This document shows, in pieces, positions 1-6,999 of a stretch of 11,260 nt of DNA (positions are counted from its first letter, which is position 1; every line of letters starts with the position of its first letter). The notes below the pieces were generated by a model. The model did not search any database. It saw only the letters and a program-made list of their open reading frames with translations, and was not told where the DNA came from. Where the stretch lies: contig CAITZE010000326.1 in the NCBI GenBank assembly GCA_903896775.1, positions 1-11,260 on the forward strand, in the 5' to 3' direction. Made by a program: the position numbers and the translations under genes. Origin of the DNA: an uncultured bacterium (GTDB lineage Bacteria > Pseudomonadota > Alphaproteobacteria > Rhodospirillales > Rhodospirillaceae).

Positions 1-48
1 CTGGCGGGCGGCTTGCTCGGATTGGCCCGCGCTGAATGGGCATTTTAA
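1..48 (+). CDS. Possible C-terminal end of an upstream gene (partial)
   Basis: The first frame is open from base 1 and ends at TAA (46-48), encoding 15 mostly hydrophobic residues (LAGGLLGLARAEWAF). The 5' end lies outside the window, so no family can be named. The residue mix would suit the tail of a membrane protein. The stop overlaps the stop of the minus-strand receiver gene by 4 bases, a compact tail-to-tail arrangement. A 15-codon open frame is common by chance, so this is only a possibility. Confidence 0.25.
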   Translation: MAGGLLGLARAEWAF

Positions 49-878
49 CTCGTGGCATGTGAATCGCGTTCTCCGATCCACAGGTGATAGCTGTCGACAT
101 GACCTTCAGCGACGCCCGTGAGCCGATCGATCAAAGTTTGCTTAAGCACGGCACCGGCGCTGAGAAGGAGATGGCCATCTTTGTCGCGAAGATCACGCGC
201 CAAGACTTGCCCAGGGCGTACCTCGCCGAGATGACACATATGGACGTTCTTGAGCTCCGCGCCGCGTGTCGGTGCAAGTGCTTCATCGGACATACCTGAA
301 ATCCGGTGGGATTGATGATGTGTCGCTGAGCTATGTGATCCATGGCCGGTATCAAAAGACGTCCGCGTGCTGTGAGGCCTCGCCTCGGCAACCGGCTGCG
401 CAGTATCGATTCCAGGCACGGCAGCGTAGTACTCCGGTGGCCGTAAGATCCAAGTCCGGGTTAGGGCGTTGGCGACGGTCTTGACCAGCTTCTCAAAAGA
501 CAGCGGGGCGACTGCGAAGCCGTTCACGTCTAGAGCCATAGACGCCTTAACCGCAGCTGCATCCGCTTTGGCGGTCAGGATAACGACGGCGGTGCGGGGC
601 GATGTTTTAGGAAGGGTGCGCGCGCGTATCTTACGGAGTAATTCGATGCCGCCGATAGGCGACATGTCCCAATCGCAAATCACGCAGGTGATTTCCTGGC
701 CATAGCGCGTGAGGACATCTGTGGCTTTATCGACGCTGGTAGCGTGCTTTACGCTTTTAGCGCCTGCGCCCATGAGTGCCGTCTGCACCATGTCGCGAAA
801 CAGCGCTTTACTATCGGCGACAAGAAAGCTGGCCTTGGCCCAGTTGAGTTCGCTTTGCAGATGAACTGGCAGGGTCAT
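45..878 (-). CDS. Receiver-domain protein with degenerate phosphorylation site and C-terminal HD-GYP-associated module
   Basis: 277 aa. Residues about 16-140 form a CheY-like receiver: the phospho-acceptor is D69 (in CDWDMSPIGG) and the switch threonine is T102 (VILTAK). Two conserved positions are changed. The acidic pair normally written DD is D22-S23, and the lysine before the conserved proline is A124 (FAVAPLS). A linker rich in His (six between 169 and 191) and Ser follows. Residues about 216-255 carry the pattern LGEVRPGQVLARDL...DGHLLLSAGAVL, which resembles the segment that usually precedes HD-GYP phosphodiesterase domains. No HD-GYP domain, DNA-binding domain or other output domain follows. 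The start at 878 is supported by GGGGAGG about 8 bases upstream. The gene is monocistronic here, and no histidine kinase is adjacent. Receiver fold: sure. Partner and output: unknown. Signalling by protein-protein contact, perhaps independent of phosphorylation, is inference. Confidence 0.88.
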   Translation of the reverse strand: MTLPVHLQSELNWAKASFLVADSKALFRDMVQTALMGAGAKSVKHATSVDKATDVLTRYGQEITCVICDWDMSPIGGIELLRKIRARTLPKTSPRTAVVILTAKADAAAVKASMALDVNGFAVAPLSFEKLVKTVANALTRTWILRPPEYYAAVPGIDTAQPVAEARPHSTRTSFDTGHGSHSSATHHQSHRISGMSDEALAPTRGAELKNVHMCHLGEVRPGQVLARDLRDKDGHLLLSAGAVLKQTLIDRLTGVAEGHVDSYHLWIGERDSHATS

Positions 879-912
879 TTCCCCAACCTCCCCAAATACA
901 ACCTATGATTAG

Positions 913-948
913 CAGATATTATCTGTAATAAAACCACAGGTATTACCT
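913..948. promoter_or_regulatory. Pair of near-identical palindromes, candidate operator
   Basis: Two odd-length perfect palindromes lie in the same intergenic region. The first is CAGATATTATCTG (913-925), the second AGGTATTACCT (938-948). Both fit AGRTATTAYCT, and their centres are 24 bases apart. GTAATA (925-930) and TATTAC (941-946) also form an inverted repeat joining the two. They sit about 41 and 65 bases upstream of the receiver-gene start at 878 and more than 200 bases from ada, so they more likely control the receiver gene. The binding protein is not identified. Confidence 0.5.
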
Positions 949-1088
949 TATGGGCTGATGCCTCCCAGCACATTACTAACGTCTATGGTTACTAATAGTT
1001 GCGTAGGCCTTGGGCATTTTTTGACCGTAAACCGGCTAAATGGCGCGGTGGCATGCCTTAAGACCAACGCTTGAGTTGGGGGAATTTG

Positions 1089-1146
1089 AAAGCAAGCACC
1101 GGAGTGCGTCGGGTTCCACGGGCGCGTACATCTAGGTGGATATACT
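1089..1146 (+). promoter_or_regulatory. Candidate ada promoter region with possible Ada-box-like site
   Basis: TATACT at 1141-1146 is a good -10 hexamer and would start the transcript around 1152, just before the AAGGA ribosome site of ada. No clear -35 hexamer precedes it, as expected of a promoter needing an activator. AAAGCAAGCA at 1089-1098 loosely resembles the E. coli Ada box (AAAGCGCA) and lies about 42 bases upstream of the -10, in the range used at the E. coli ada promoter. The match is imperfect, so this is tentative. Confidence 0.25.
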
Positions 1147-1164
1147 TTCCAGAAGGACCCTGAA

Positions 1165-2229
1165 ATGAATGCCATCATGAGCACCACAACCACGAAAGAC
1201 CCGCGCTGGGCGTCGGTCGTCGCCCGCGACCCAAAGGCGGACGGAGCATTTTTCTATGCCGTCGCGACGACCGGCGTGTATTGCCGGCCCTCGTGTGCCG
1301 CGCGACGGGCCCGCCCTGAAAACGTCCGCTTTTTTGAATCCGTAGCTGCGGCGGAACGCGCGGGCTTTCGAGCCTGCAAACGCTGTAAACCGGAGCAGGG
1401 CCGTTTAGAGACGCAGCAGGCGGCGCTCGTGACGCGGGCCTGCCGAATGATTGACGAGGCCGAAACCGCGCCTAGCCTAGGTACACTTGCACAAGAGCTT
1501 GGTCTCAGCTCGTCCCACTTTCATCGCCTTTTCAAAAGTGTGACGGGTGTAACGCCCCACGACTACGCAGCCGCGCGTCGTGAGGACAAGGTGCGTGAAG
1601 GATTGGGCCGTGGCACAGCCGTAACGGCGGCGATCTTTGAGGCGGGATACAATGCCAGCAGCCGCTTCTATGAAAAATCCAATGCGGTTTTGGGAATGAC
1701 ACCGCGCGTTTACCGGGCCGGCGGAAGTGAGACGACGATCCAGTTCGCAACCGGCGAGTCGTCGTTAGGCAATGTTTTGGTCGCCCAAAGCGCCAAAGGC
1801 GTTTGCGCGATCCTGATCGGAGATAATGCGGCTGAACTCGCCCGTGATTTACAGCGGCGGTTTCCGAAAGCAAATCTCACCCCCGGCGATAGTGCCTTCG
1901 CCAAAACCGTCGCCCGCGTTGTTCGCTTTGTCGATGCGCCGGGCAAAGACTTCGGTTTACCGTTGGATATACAAGGCACAGCATTTCAAAAACGCGTCTG
2001 GAAGGCCTTAGTCCGGATTCCTGCTGGCAAGACGAAAAGCTATACAGAAGTCGCCAAGCAAATCGGTGCGCCGAAAGCTGTGCGCGCTGTGGCGAGTGCT
2101 TGCGCCGCTAACAGTATCGCGGTGGCAATTCCCTGCCATCGGGTTTTGCGAAGTGACGGTAGCGTGTCGGGCTATCGTTGGGGTGTTGAGCGCAAGCGTG
2201 CGCTGCTCAAAAAGGAATCTAAAGCCTAG
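1165..2229 (+). CDS. ada: Ada: bifunctional methylphosphotriester/O6-methylguanine-DNA methyltransferase and transcriptional activator
   Basis: 354 aa, the same length as E. coli Ada. Residues 12-80 are the Ada zinc domain: cysteines C40, C44, C71 and C74 bind zinc, and C40 is equivalent to the E. coli residue that takes the methyl group from DNA phosphotriesters. Residues about 90-185 are an AraC-type helix-turn-helix domain (SSSHFHRLFK, then the SSRFYEKS segment). Residues about 190-350 are the O6-alkylguanine methyltransferase with the AIPCHRV active site; the acceptor is C324. In E. coli, methylation of the N-terminal Cys turns Ada into an activator of its own gene and of other alkylation-repair genes. 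The start at 1165 has AAGGA (1153-1157) in front of it; M5 (1177) is a less likely alternative. The 3' end overlaps the convergent GT2 gene by 11 bases. No alkB or alkA is adjacent. Identification is firm. Confidence 0.97.
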   Translation: MNAIMSTTTTKDPRWASVVARDPKADGAFFYAVATTGVYCRPSCAARRARPENVRFFESVAAAERAGFRACKRCKPEQGRLETQQAALVTRACRMIDEAETAPSLGTLAQELGLSSSHFHRLFKSVTGVTPHDYAAARREDKVREGLGRGTAVTAAIFEAGYNASSRFYEKSNAVLGMTPRVYRAGGSETTIQFATGESSLGNVLVAQSAKGVCAILIGDNAAELARDLQRRFPKANLTPGDSAFAKTVARVVRFVDAPGKDFGLPLDIQGTAFQKRVWKALVRIPAGKTKSYTEVAKQIGAPKAVRAVASACAANSIAVAIPCHRVLRSDGSVSGYRWGVERKRALLKKESKA

Positions 2230-2929
2230 GCGCTGGGCGTTTTAGTTCCTGCCACAGATAACCAAGCAGAGCTTTTCCGGTCGGCCAGGCTTTGAAATGG
2301 GTATCGCCGTCGGGGCGCGGTTTTTCCTGTACCGGGAATTCGGCTTGGCGTAAGCCCAGGCGATAACCGCGTGCGACCATTTCAAGGTCGATCGAAACTC
2401 CGCGAGGAAGCGCATGAATACGCGTAAACGCCTCGCGCCGCATACCACGGCAGCCGTGCAGAACATCCCAGATCAGTAGCCCCTGGCGTTTCCACAAAGC
2501 GGCGGCGATGATGGCAAGACCTCGCACGAACCATTTACGCGGGCGGAAAAGCTTGCTGTCTTCTTCATTCACGCTACCGGGAATGATCCGGCTGGCGATG
2601 ACAAGATCATAGCCTTGCTCAAAATATGGACGGAATTTTTGCGCAACTTCCGGATCGATAGTCCCCTTAGGGTGAAAAATCACCAGCGCATCGGTCGTAC
2701 AGTGGCGGAAGGCGGAGAGATAAGCTCCGTTGTAGGTGCGGGTTTCTTGCTGATGAACCGGAATACCCTGACTGGTCAGGTATTCAATCGTGCCGTCGGT
2801 CGAGCCGCCATCAATCGCGAAAACTTCATCGAAGCCATCGCGCGACAGCAGCGGCACGTCCTTGCGGCAGCCTTCGATTTCGTTCCATGTCATTAGGCAT
2901 AGAGAAAGGCGAAGAGGCACCGCCATCAT
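2219..2929 (-). CDS. GT2 family glycosyltransferase, polyprenyl-phosphate sugar synthase-like
   Basis: 236 aa from the ATG at 2929. The N-terminal strand LSLCLMTWNE and the nucleotide-binding motif DGGSTDGT (residues 40-47) are classic GT-A family 2. The segment around 155-168 (DVLHGCRGMRREAF) matches the Gly-Cys/Phe-Arg region of dolichol/polyprenyl-phosphate mannose synthases. No membrane span follows, as in DPM1-type soluble enzymes that charge a lipid carrier at the inner face. The metal-binding DxD is missing where expected: the sequence after ALVI is FHPKGTID (85-92). The start was chosen because its ATG overlaps the TGA of the upstream gene (ATGA, 2926-2929); no Shine-Dalgarno is visible, so translation is probably coupled. 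An in-frame start at 2959 would lie wholly inside the upstream gene. It is the last gene of the operon and overlaps ada tail to tail. Sugar and acceptor are unknown. Confidence 0.88.
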   Translation of the reverse strand: MMAVPLRLSLCLMTWNEIEGCRKDVPLLSRDGFDEVFAIDGGSTDGTIEYLTSQGIPVHQQETRTYNGAYLSAFRHCTTDALVIFHPKGTIDPEVAQKFRPYFEQGYDLVIASRIIPGSVNEEDSKLFRPRKWFVRGLAIIAAALWKRQGLLIWDVLHGCRGMRREAFTRIHALPRGVSIDLEMVARGYRLGLRQAEFPVQEKPRPDGDTHFKAWPTGKALLGYLWQELKRPAPRL

Positions 2930-3954
2930 GCGGTTACGGCGGCAAGATCGGTAAGCCAAGCTTCTAGCAGTGGTAATTCATCTGGTGGGAAGATACTCGC
3001 ATTCACCAGAGCCTGATAACATTGCCGGAGATTGTCCGGAATGCGGGCAGTTCCCGGGGTAACCGGCAAGGCATCGAGAATTTCGCGAATACGGCTATTG
3101 TTGAGATAGCCGGGAATTTCGTCGGCGAAATCCTTCATGAGATTATGTTCGTTGCGTTCTTGCCAGACCGTGGGCTCGTGAAAAAGGATATGCCATTTGT
3201 TGGCCGCGGCAATGCGCTGCGCGACGAAGCTCCGCCATATATCGGTCATGCGGAACGAACAATAAGCCGGGAGATAAAGTAACGGAAAGGTTTCAGGCCA
3301 CCACGTGGTGTTCTGACTGTTGAAGGGACACCATGCACCAGGCCCGAGCGCTACGCGGCGGTCGCTGCGAAAATCCTGGGGCAGGGGCAAGATTAGCCGA
3401 TAGACCGCATCGACATCCGGGTTCGCGTCCGCCAATCCTTGCTGAATGGGACAATCGACGCGCGCAACCTTCAACGCGTCAAAGGCCGCCAAGGGCCGCT
3501 GCACTTCATTCAGAGGCAGACCGCGCGGCCAAATGTTCACATCGGTAAAGTAGCGATACAGGTTCAGCCATTCCGCCGCATCCGCAATAGGTACGTTTTG
3601 CTCACGGACGCGTGGACCAAAAAAAGCTGGGCGTGGATAATTATCGTCATCGGTTTCGATGATCATCGGTGCGCCGTCGCGGATAGCGACGAGATAACCG
3701 ACATTCTTGCGGGCGTAGTGTCGCGTCGGGCACAATCCGGCGAACTTTAAACCGGTGGCCTGTTGCGCGGCAATGTCGAGGAAATCGCAGCCATCAAGTT
3801 TAAAGTCTGATGGGCTTTTTGTATCGCCGACCACCAAAAAGCGAACGCCGTTTTCACGGGCACCGTCGCGCAGGGCCGTCATAACAGGATTGGGCGGATT
3901 GATCGACGTGACGATCAGCGCGGTATTGGCGGGGATCGAGGCCGACGTGGTCAT
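2926..3954 (-). CDS. DUF288/STELLO-like glycosyltransferase (GT75-related)
   Basis: 342 aa, with no membrane span or signal peptide. The strand ALIVTSINPPN (12-22), the VGDTKSP motif (42-48), TRHYARKNVGYLVAI (77-91) and the acidic IIETDDDNYP (98-107) are the hallmarks I associate with DUF288/STELLO proteins and, more distantly, with plant reversibly glycosylated proteins (GT75, UDP-arabinopyranose mutases). D102-D104 would bind metal and nucleotide sugar. Later matches are QQGLADANPDVDA (171-183), GAWCPFNSQNT (206-216) and FRMTDIWRSFVAQR (234-247). Plant STELLO proteins are Golgi glycosyltransferases linked to cellulose synthase assembly; bacterial roles are poorly defined. The start at 3954 overlaps the previous stop (ATGA, 3951-3954), with AAGGA at 3967-3971 12 bases upstream. 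A TTG start at 3966 would place that AAGGA too close. Family assignment is from recalled motifs and the activity is inferred. Confidence 0.8.
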   Translation of the reverse strand: MTTSASIPANTALIVTSINPPNPVMTALRDGARENGVRFLVVGDTKSPSDFKLDGCDFLDIAAQQATGLKFAGLCPTRHYARKNVGYLVAIRDGAPMIIETDDDNYPRPAFFGPRVREQNVPIADAAEWLNLYRYFTDVNIWPRGLPLNEVQRPLAAFDALKVARVDCPIQQGLADANPDVDAVYRLILPLPQDFRSDRRVALGPGAWCPFNSQNTTWWPETFPLLYLPAYCSFRMTDIWRSFVAQRIAAANKWHILFHEPTVWQERNEHNLMKDFADEIPGYLNNSRIREILDALPVTPGTARIPDNLRQCYQALVNASIFPPDELPLLEAWLTDLAAVTA

Positions 3955-5240
3955 CGGAGAATGCAATCCTTACAAAAGGCAGTCATGGTTAACAGTTCAC
4001 GATTTGGCTGATTAACAAGAACCTCGGCGCGGTACAGCAAGCCTATCGAAGTTGCGACGGCAAAAACAGCGCACGCGGCGGCTGCGGCGCGTGCGAGCGA
4101 TGGGCTCGCACAAGCTGCGAGTGTTGCGATGATGCCAAGCGGAACGAATGCAAAAAATGCCGATGTATATCGGACGGCCAAAGCGCCTATTTTGAAAACT
4201 GCGAACAAGCCAAAAACAGTCAGCGATAAAATAGCTATAGAAATAAATACAATCGCGGCCTGGCGATTCTCAACGCGGGGCAAAGAGGTGACGACGCTGG
4301 TCGGCGGCTTCGCGAGTATCGCGGCAGCCGCAGCTATGACGGCAGCGATGAGTGTGACTGGCGAGCCGAAAACTTTAATCCCGCCGATCCTGCTGGCCAT
4401 CTCCGTGTCAAAATACGGCATTCCAAGAGTGGCGCGCACGTTTTGCCAAACTTGTGGGAGCAAAGCGCGCGCATCACTCCATGAAGACGCATGGGGTGTA
4501 ATGCGTTGCGGGAGGTCCGGAATGCTTACGAAAAGGATTTGGTAGACGATAAAGCATGTCAGCAGTCCAAAGGCGACGCAGCCTTGCACAAAAATGCGCG
4601 GATCTCGACGCATATAGGTGAGCAATATAACTGCAGCGCCCATGGGAATAATTGCTGCTTCTCCCAACCACCAGGTCATAGTCAACAATGAGATGCTTAA
4701 GAGATACGAAATACGCCCGCGCTGAACGGTCAGTAGCACCCAAAGGAGCGGCGGATAAAAAGGCACTACGAGATAGAGGAAATGATGTTCGACTTTCAGC
4801 AGCGGAAGAATTGAAGGTGCGGCAAACCAGGTGATAGCTCCTAAGCATGCGACATAAGCGTCATCCGATATCTCGCGCAGGAATTTATAAATGATAGCCG
4901 TGCCGACCATGTGTACGACCACCATAAAAATATAAGTCGGTAACGGCGCCTTTCCCGTGAGGGCCATCGTCAAGACTTCAATTGCGCGCGCCAATCCATA
5001 GGTGCGAATTTGCGCCTGACCGACCACCTTGTTCAGCAATTCAACGATAAACGTGCGGATCACGCCGTGATGCGCGACGATGTTGGGCATGTTCTCGCCG
5101 AAACTGAGATCGTCGAAATTGAGGGTCGGCGTCGCTAAAAATAATATGACCATCGCCAACAGAAGCATGAGCCATAGCGAAGCAGCCCAGATGCTGCGCG
5201 CTGTCATACTTGAGAGAAGCGGGTGTAGGGATTTCAGCAT
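3951..5240 (-). CDS. Polytopic membrane protein, possible GT-C-type glycosyltransferase
   Basis: 429 aa from the ATG at 5240; a TTG at 5255 would add five residues. The protein is very hydrophobic, with about nine to eleven spans judged by eye: about 18-36, 100-118, 128-146, 153-171, 178-208, 219-238, 294-310, 329-349, 355-376 and 384-402. The first outer loop carries acidic residues (FDDLSFGEN, 42-50), the place where GT-C enzymes keep their catalytic Asp, but no other family motif is clear to me. The C-terminus is short and Cys-containing (FCKDCILR). AGAGG lies about 16 bases before the ATG and only one base before the TTG, so the start is uncertain. It lies 35 bases after the GT-C gene, and its stop overlaps the STELLO-like start. 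Context argues for glycan assembly or transport; a flippase-like or polymerase-like role is equally possible. The function is not recognised. Confidence 0.85.
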   Translation of the reverse strand: MLKSLHPLLSSMTARSIWAASLWLMLLLAMVILFLATPTLNFDDLSFGENMPNIVAHHGVIRTFIVELLNKVVGQAQIRTYGLARAIEVLTMALTGKAPLPTYIFMVVVHMVGTAIIYKFLREISDDAYVACLGAITWFAAPSILPLLKVEHHFLYLVVPFYPPLLWVLLTVQRGRISYLLSISLLTMTWWLGEAAIIPMGAAVILLTYMRRDPRIFVQGCVAFGLLTCFIVYQILFVSIPDLPQRITPHASSWSDARALLPQVWQNVRATLGMPYFDTEMASRIGGIKVFGSPVTLIAAVIAAAAAILAKPPTSVVTSLPRVENRQAAIVFISIAILSLTVFGLFAVFKIGALAVRYTSAFFAFVPLGIIATLAACASPSLARAAAAACAVFAVATSIGLLYRAEVLVNQPNRELLTMTAFCKDCILR

Positions 5241-5275
5241 GAAAGCTGCGGCCAAACCTCTAAAGACTGGCGTAT

Positions 5276-6928
5276 TTATTTAGCTTCAACCGGGATCGCC
5301 TGACTGTCTACTCGTTTGTACATCTTGAAGCGCTCGTCTGATTCCGGCAGCAGTTCAAAGCGGCTGTCTGAGACAAGGGCTTCAGCGATAGGCTTGGCGC
5401 TCACATTTGCAAAATTCGGCGGATCTTGCCGCTCGGGTGAGATTGTGACGACAAACTGAGCCTGCACAGTGTCGAGCCAAGCCAATGTGCTTTCCACGCT
5501 GTCTTGCGGCATTGAAAGGTATTTGCACCCGGGACCCCTCTTTAGACGCTGCTTTTCCGCATAAAAGTTTGCCGAGTTAGCGTTTGTCCAAGGATAGGAG
5601 ACCCCGAGGACGGGCGGGTAAATTTCATTTCGGCATGTTGTGGCGACGACGCGGGTGAGCGCGTTTCTCTCGTCTGGTGTGGCGTCTACGGGCCAAAGCC
5701 ACATCTTATAACTTAGTGTAGGCACCAATCCGAACGTGACCATGTTTGCGGCGATGCCCGACGCCGTTGCCATCGTCAGGACCAGAGGTGCGAGTAAGGG
5801 GCGGCGCAGTACGGCAAGCGCCCAGCCCACAAGCACCGCCATCACGGGTATAAGCGGCGCGAGATAGCGCGCCTCGTGATTAATTTGCAGGGCAAAGCCG
5901 AATGCGTTGGCGGCGAGCGTTGCTGCTAAGTAGTAGCCATAGAGAGTTCCGTTGGTCACTATATCGCGCATGACCACCCATCCTCTGCGCATATCTAGTC
6001 GCCAAGCCGAAATAATAAGTGCGGCAAACGTCAAGATACAGAGCAGCATAGGAATCAAGCGGGTGAGAGAAAGCACGTCAGCCATCGTGGCTATCCAGTA
6101 GCCGAGTTCCTCAAAGTAAGGCGTCGGCTGCCGATAATTCTTAACTTCGTCGCCGACGGTGGCTTGGACGAAGTGGGCCATCATGGCGTCCCTGTTTGCC
6201 GCGTACCATCCAATGGCGGCGATAGCGCTCGCAATGGCCACGGCCAGCCACGCGACATCCGTGCGTTTTATAAGAGGCCTTTGATCGCCACGGGTCGCAA
6301 GGACCGCCACGGCCATATATGCCAGCGCCGGCAGCACAAAAATAATGCTACTGGCTTTCGCGAGAAGGCCGAGGCTCGTGAGGATAATTGCGAAAGTAAT
6401 GTTACGCAGAGCCGATCGGCGCTCCGCGTGCAGCGCCATCGCTATCGCTAAAACGGATGTGAAAGCCTGAAGCGGCTCGGTTAAATAGTGATGTGTAAGA
6501 CCGATGAAAAGGCTCGCGCCGCCGCAAACAGAAGCCGCCGCCAAACCGCGTAACATTCTGCCTTGCGGCGCGAGATCGCATGCCGTCTTATAAACAAGCG
6601 CGAGCGTTGCAGCAGAGGCGCAAATGTTCGACAGCAGCAGTGCGGATTCCACGCTACCGGTCAGGTGACGTAAAGGCACAAAAACTTGCGCAGCCCAAAC
6701 CAGCAATGGCGGCATGATGCCGAGCGCATGGATTGTGGCATTGTACCAAGGGCGAAAATGACCCTCGTGCATGAGCCTGAGGAGATGCAGAGTCCAATCG
6801 CCATAATAGGCGGGATCCCATGGCCAAACGCGATGGTCTAGGAAAATCCAGACGAGGCTTGGCAGTAGCAATACCGCGATCCAAATCGCCGGTATTGCGC
6901 GCGCGAAACGCGCCGCTGGAAACTGCAT
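5276..6928 (-). CDS. PMT/ArnT-like GT-C membrane glycosyltransferase
   Basis: 550 aa. A first span (about 13-30) is followed by a loop with WPWDPAYYGD (35-44), whose D38 fits the catalytic acid of PMT_2/ArnT-type GT-C enzymes. A second typical element is LTHHYLTEPLQAF (144-156). Further motifs are GLLAKASSIIFVLPAL (187-202) and HEARYLAPLIPVMA (351-364), a common GT-C motif. About ten to twelve spans reach residue about 400, and a soluble C-terminal domain of about 140 residues probably faces the periplasm. Such enzymes move a sugar from polyprenyl phosphate to lipid A, protein or glycan outside the inner membrane. The donor could be made by the GT2 three genes downstream. ATG at 6928 has a modest purine-rich AAGGGG upstream. 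This is the first gene of the operon. Superfamily: likely. Substrate: unknown. Confidence 0.88.
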   Translation of the reverse strand: MQFPAARFARAIPAIWIAVLLLPSLVWIFLDHRVWPWDPAYYGDWTLHLLRLMHEGHFRPWYNATIHALGIMPPLLVWAAQVFVPLRHLTGSVESALLLSNICASAATLALVYKTACDLAPQGRMLRGLAAASVCGGASLFIGLTHHYLTEPLQAFTSVLAIAMALHAERRSALRNITFAIILTSLGLLAKASSIIFVLPALAYMAVAVLATRGDQRPLIKRTDVAWLAVAIASAIAAIGWYAANRDAMMAHFVQATVGDEVKNYRQPTPYFEELGYWIATMADVLSLTRLIPMLLCILTFAALIISAWRLDMRRGWVVMRDIVTNGTLYGYYLAATLAANAFGFALQINHEARYLAPLIPVMAVLVGWALAVLRRPLLAPLVLTMATASGIAANMVTFGLVPTLSYKMWLWPVDATPDERNALTRVVATTCRNEIYPPVLGVSYPWTNANSANFYAEKQRLKRGPGCKYLSMPQDSVESTLAWLDTVQAQFVVTISPERQDPPNFANVSAKPIAEALVSDSRFELLPESDERFKMYKRVDSQAIPVEAK

Positions 6929-6959
6929 TTAAAGCCGCCCCTTCGTTCTCACGGCTGGC

Positions 6960-6987
6960 AGGATATGGCTTTAAGATTGCAAGTAAA
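6960..6987 (-). promoter_or_regulatory. Candidate promoter of the glycosyltransferase operon
   Basis: Read on the minus strand, TTTACT (6982-6987) and TATCCT (6960-6965) are separated by 16 bases; each matches the sigma-70 hexamers at four of six positions. They lie about 32 bases before the operon's first start codon and just downstream of a strong terminator, where an independent promoter is needed. The match is weak. Confidence 0.25.
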
Positions 6988-6999
6988 GCGCGAAATCAC

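Noticed and set aside
2224..2243. Weak hairpin GCCTA-GGCGC-TGGGC followed by GTTTTAG, possible ada terminator
   Set aside because: The stem is five pairs including a G-T pair and the T-run is short. It may act as a partial stop, but it is not a convincing intrinsic terminator.
4129..4545. 138-codon plus-strand open frame
   Set aside because: It lies opposite the membrane protein gene with no start signal or family motif; judged a shadow.
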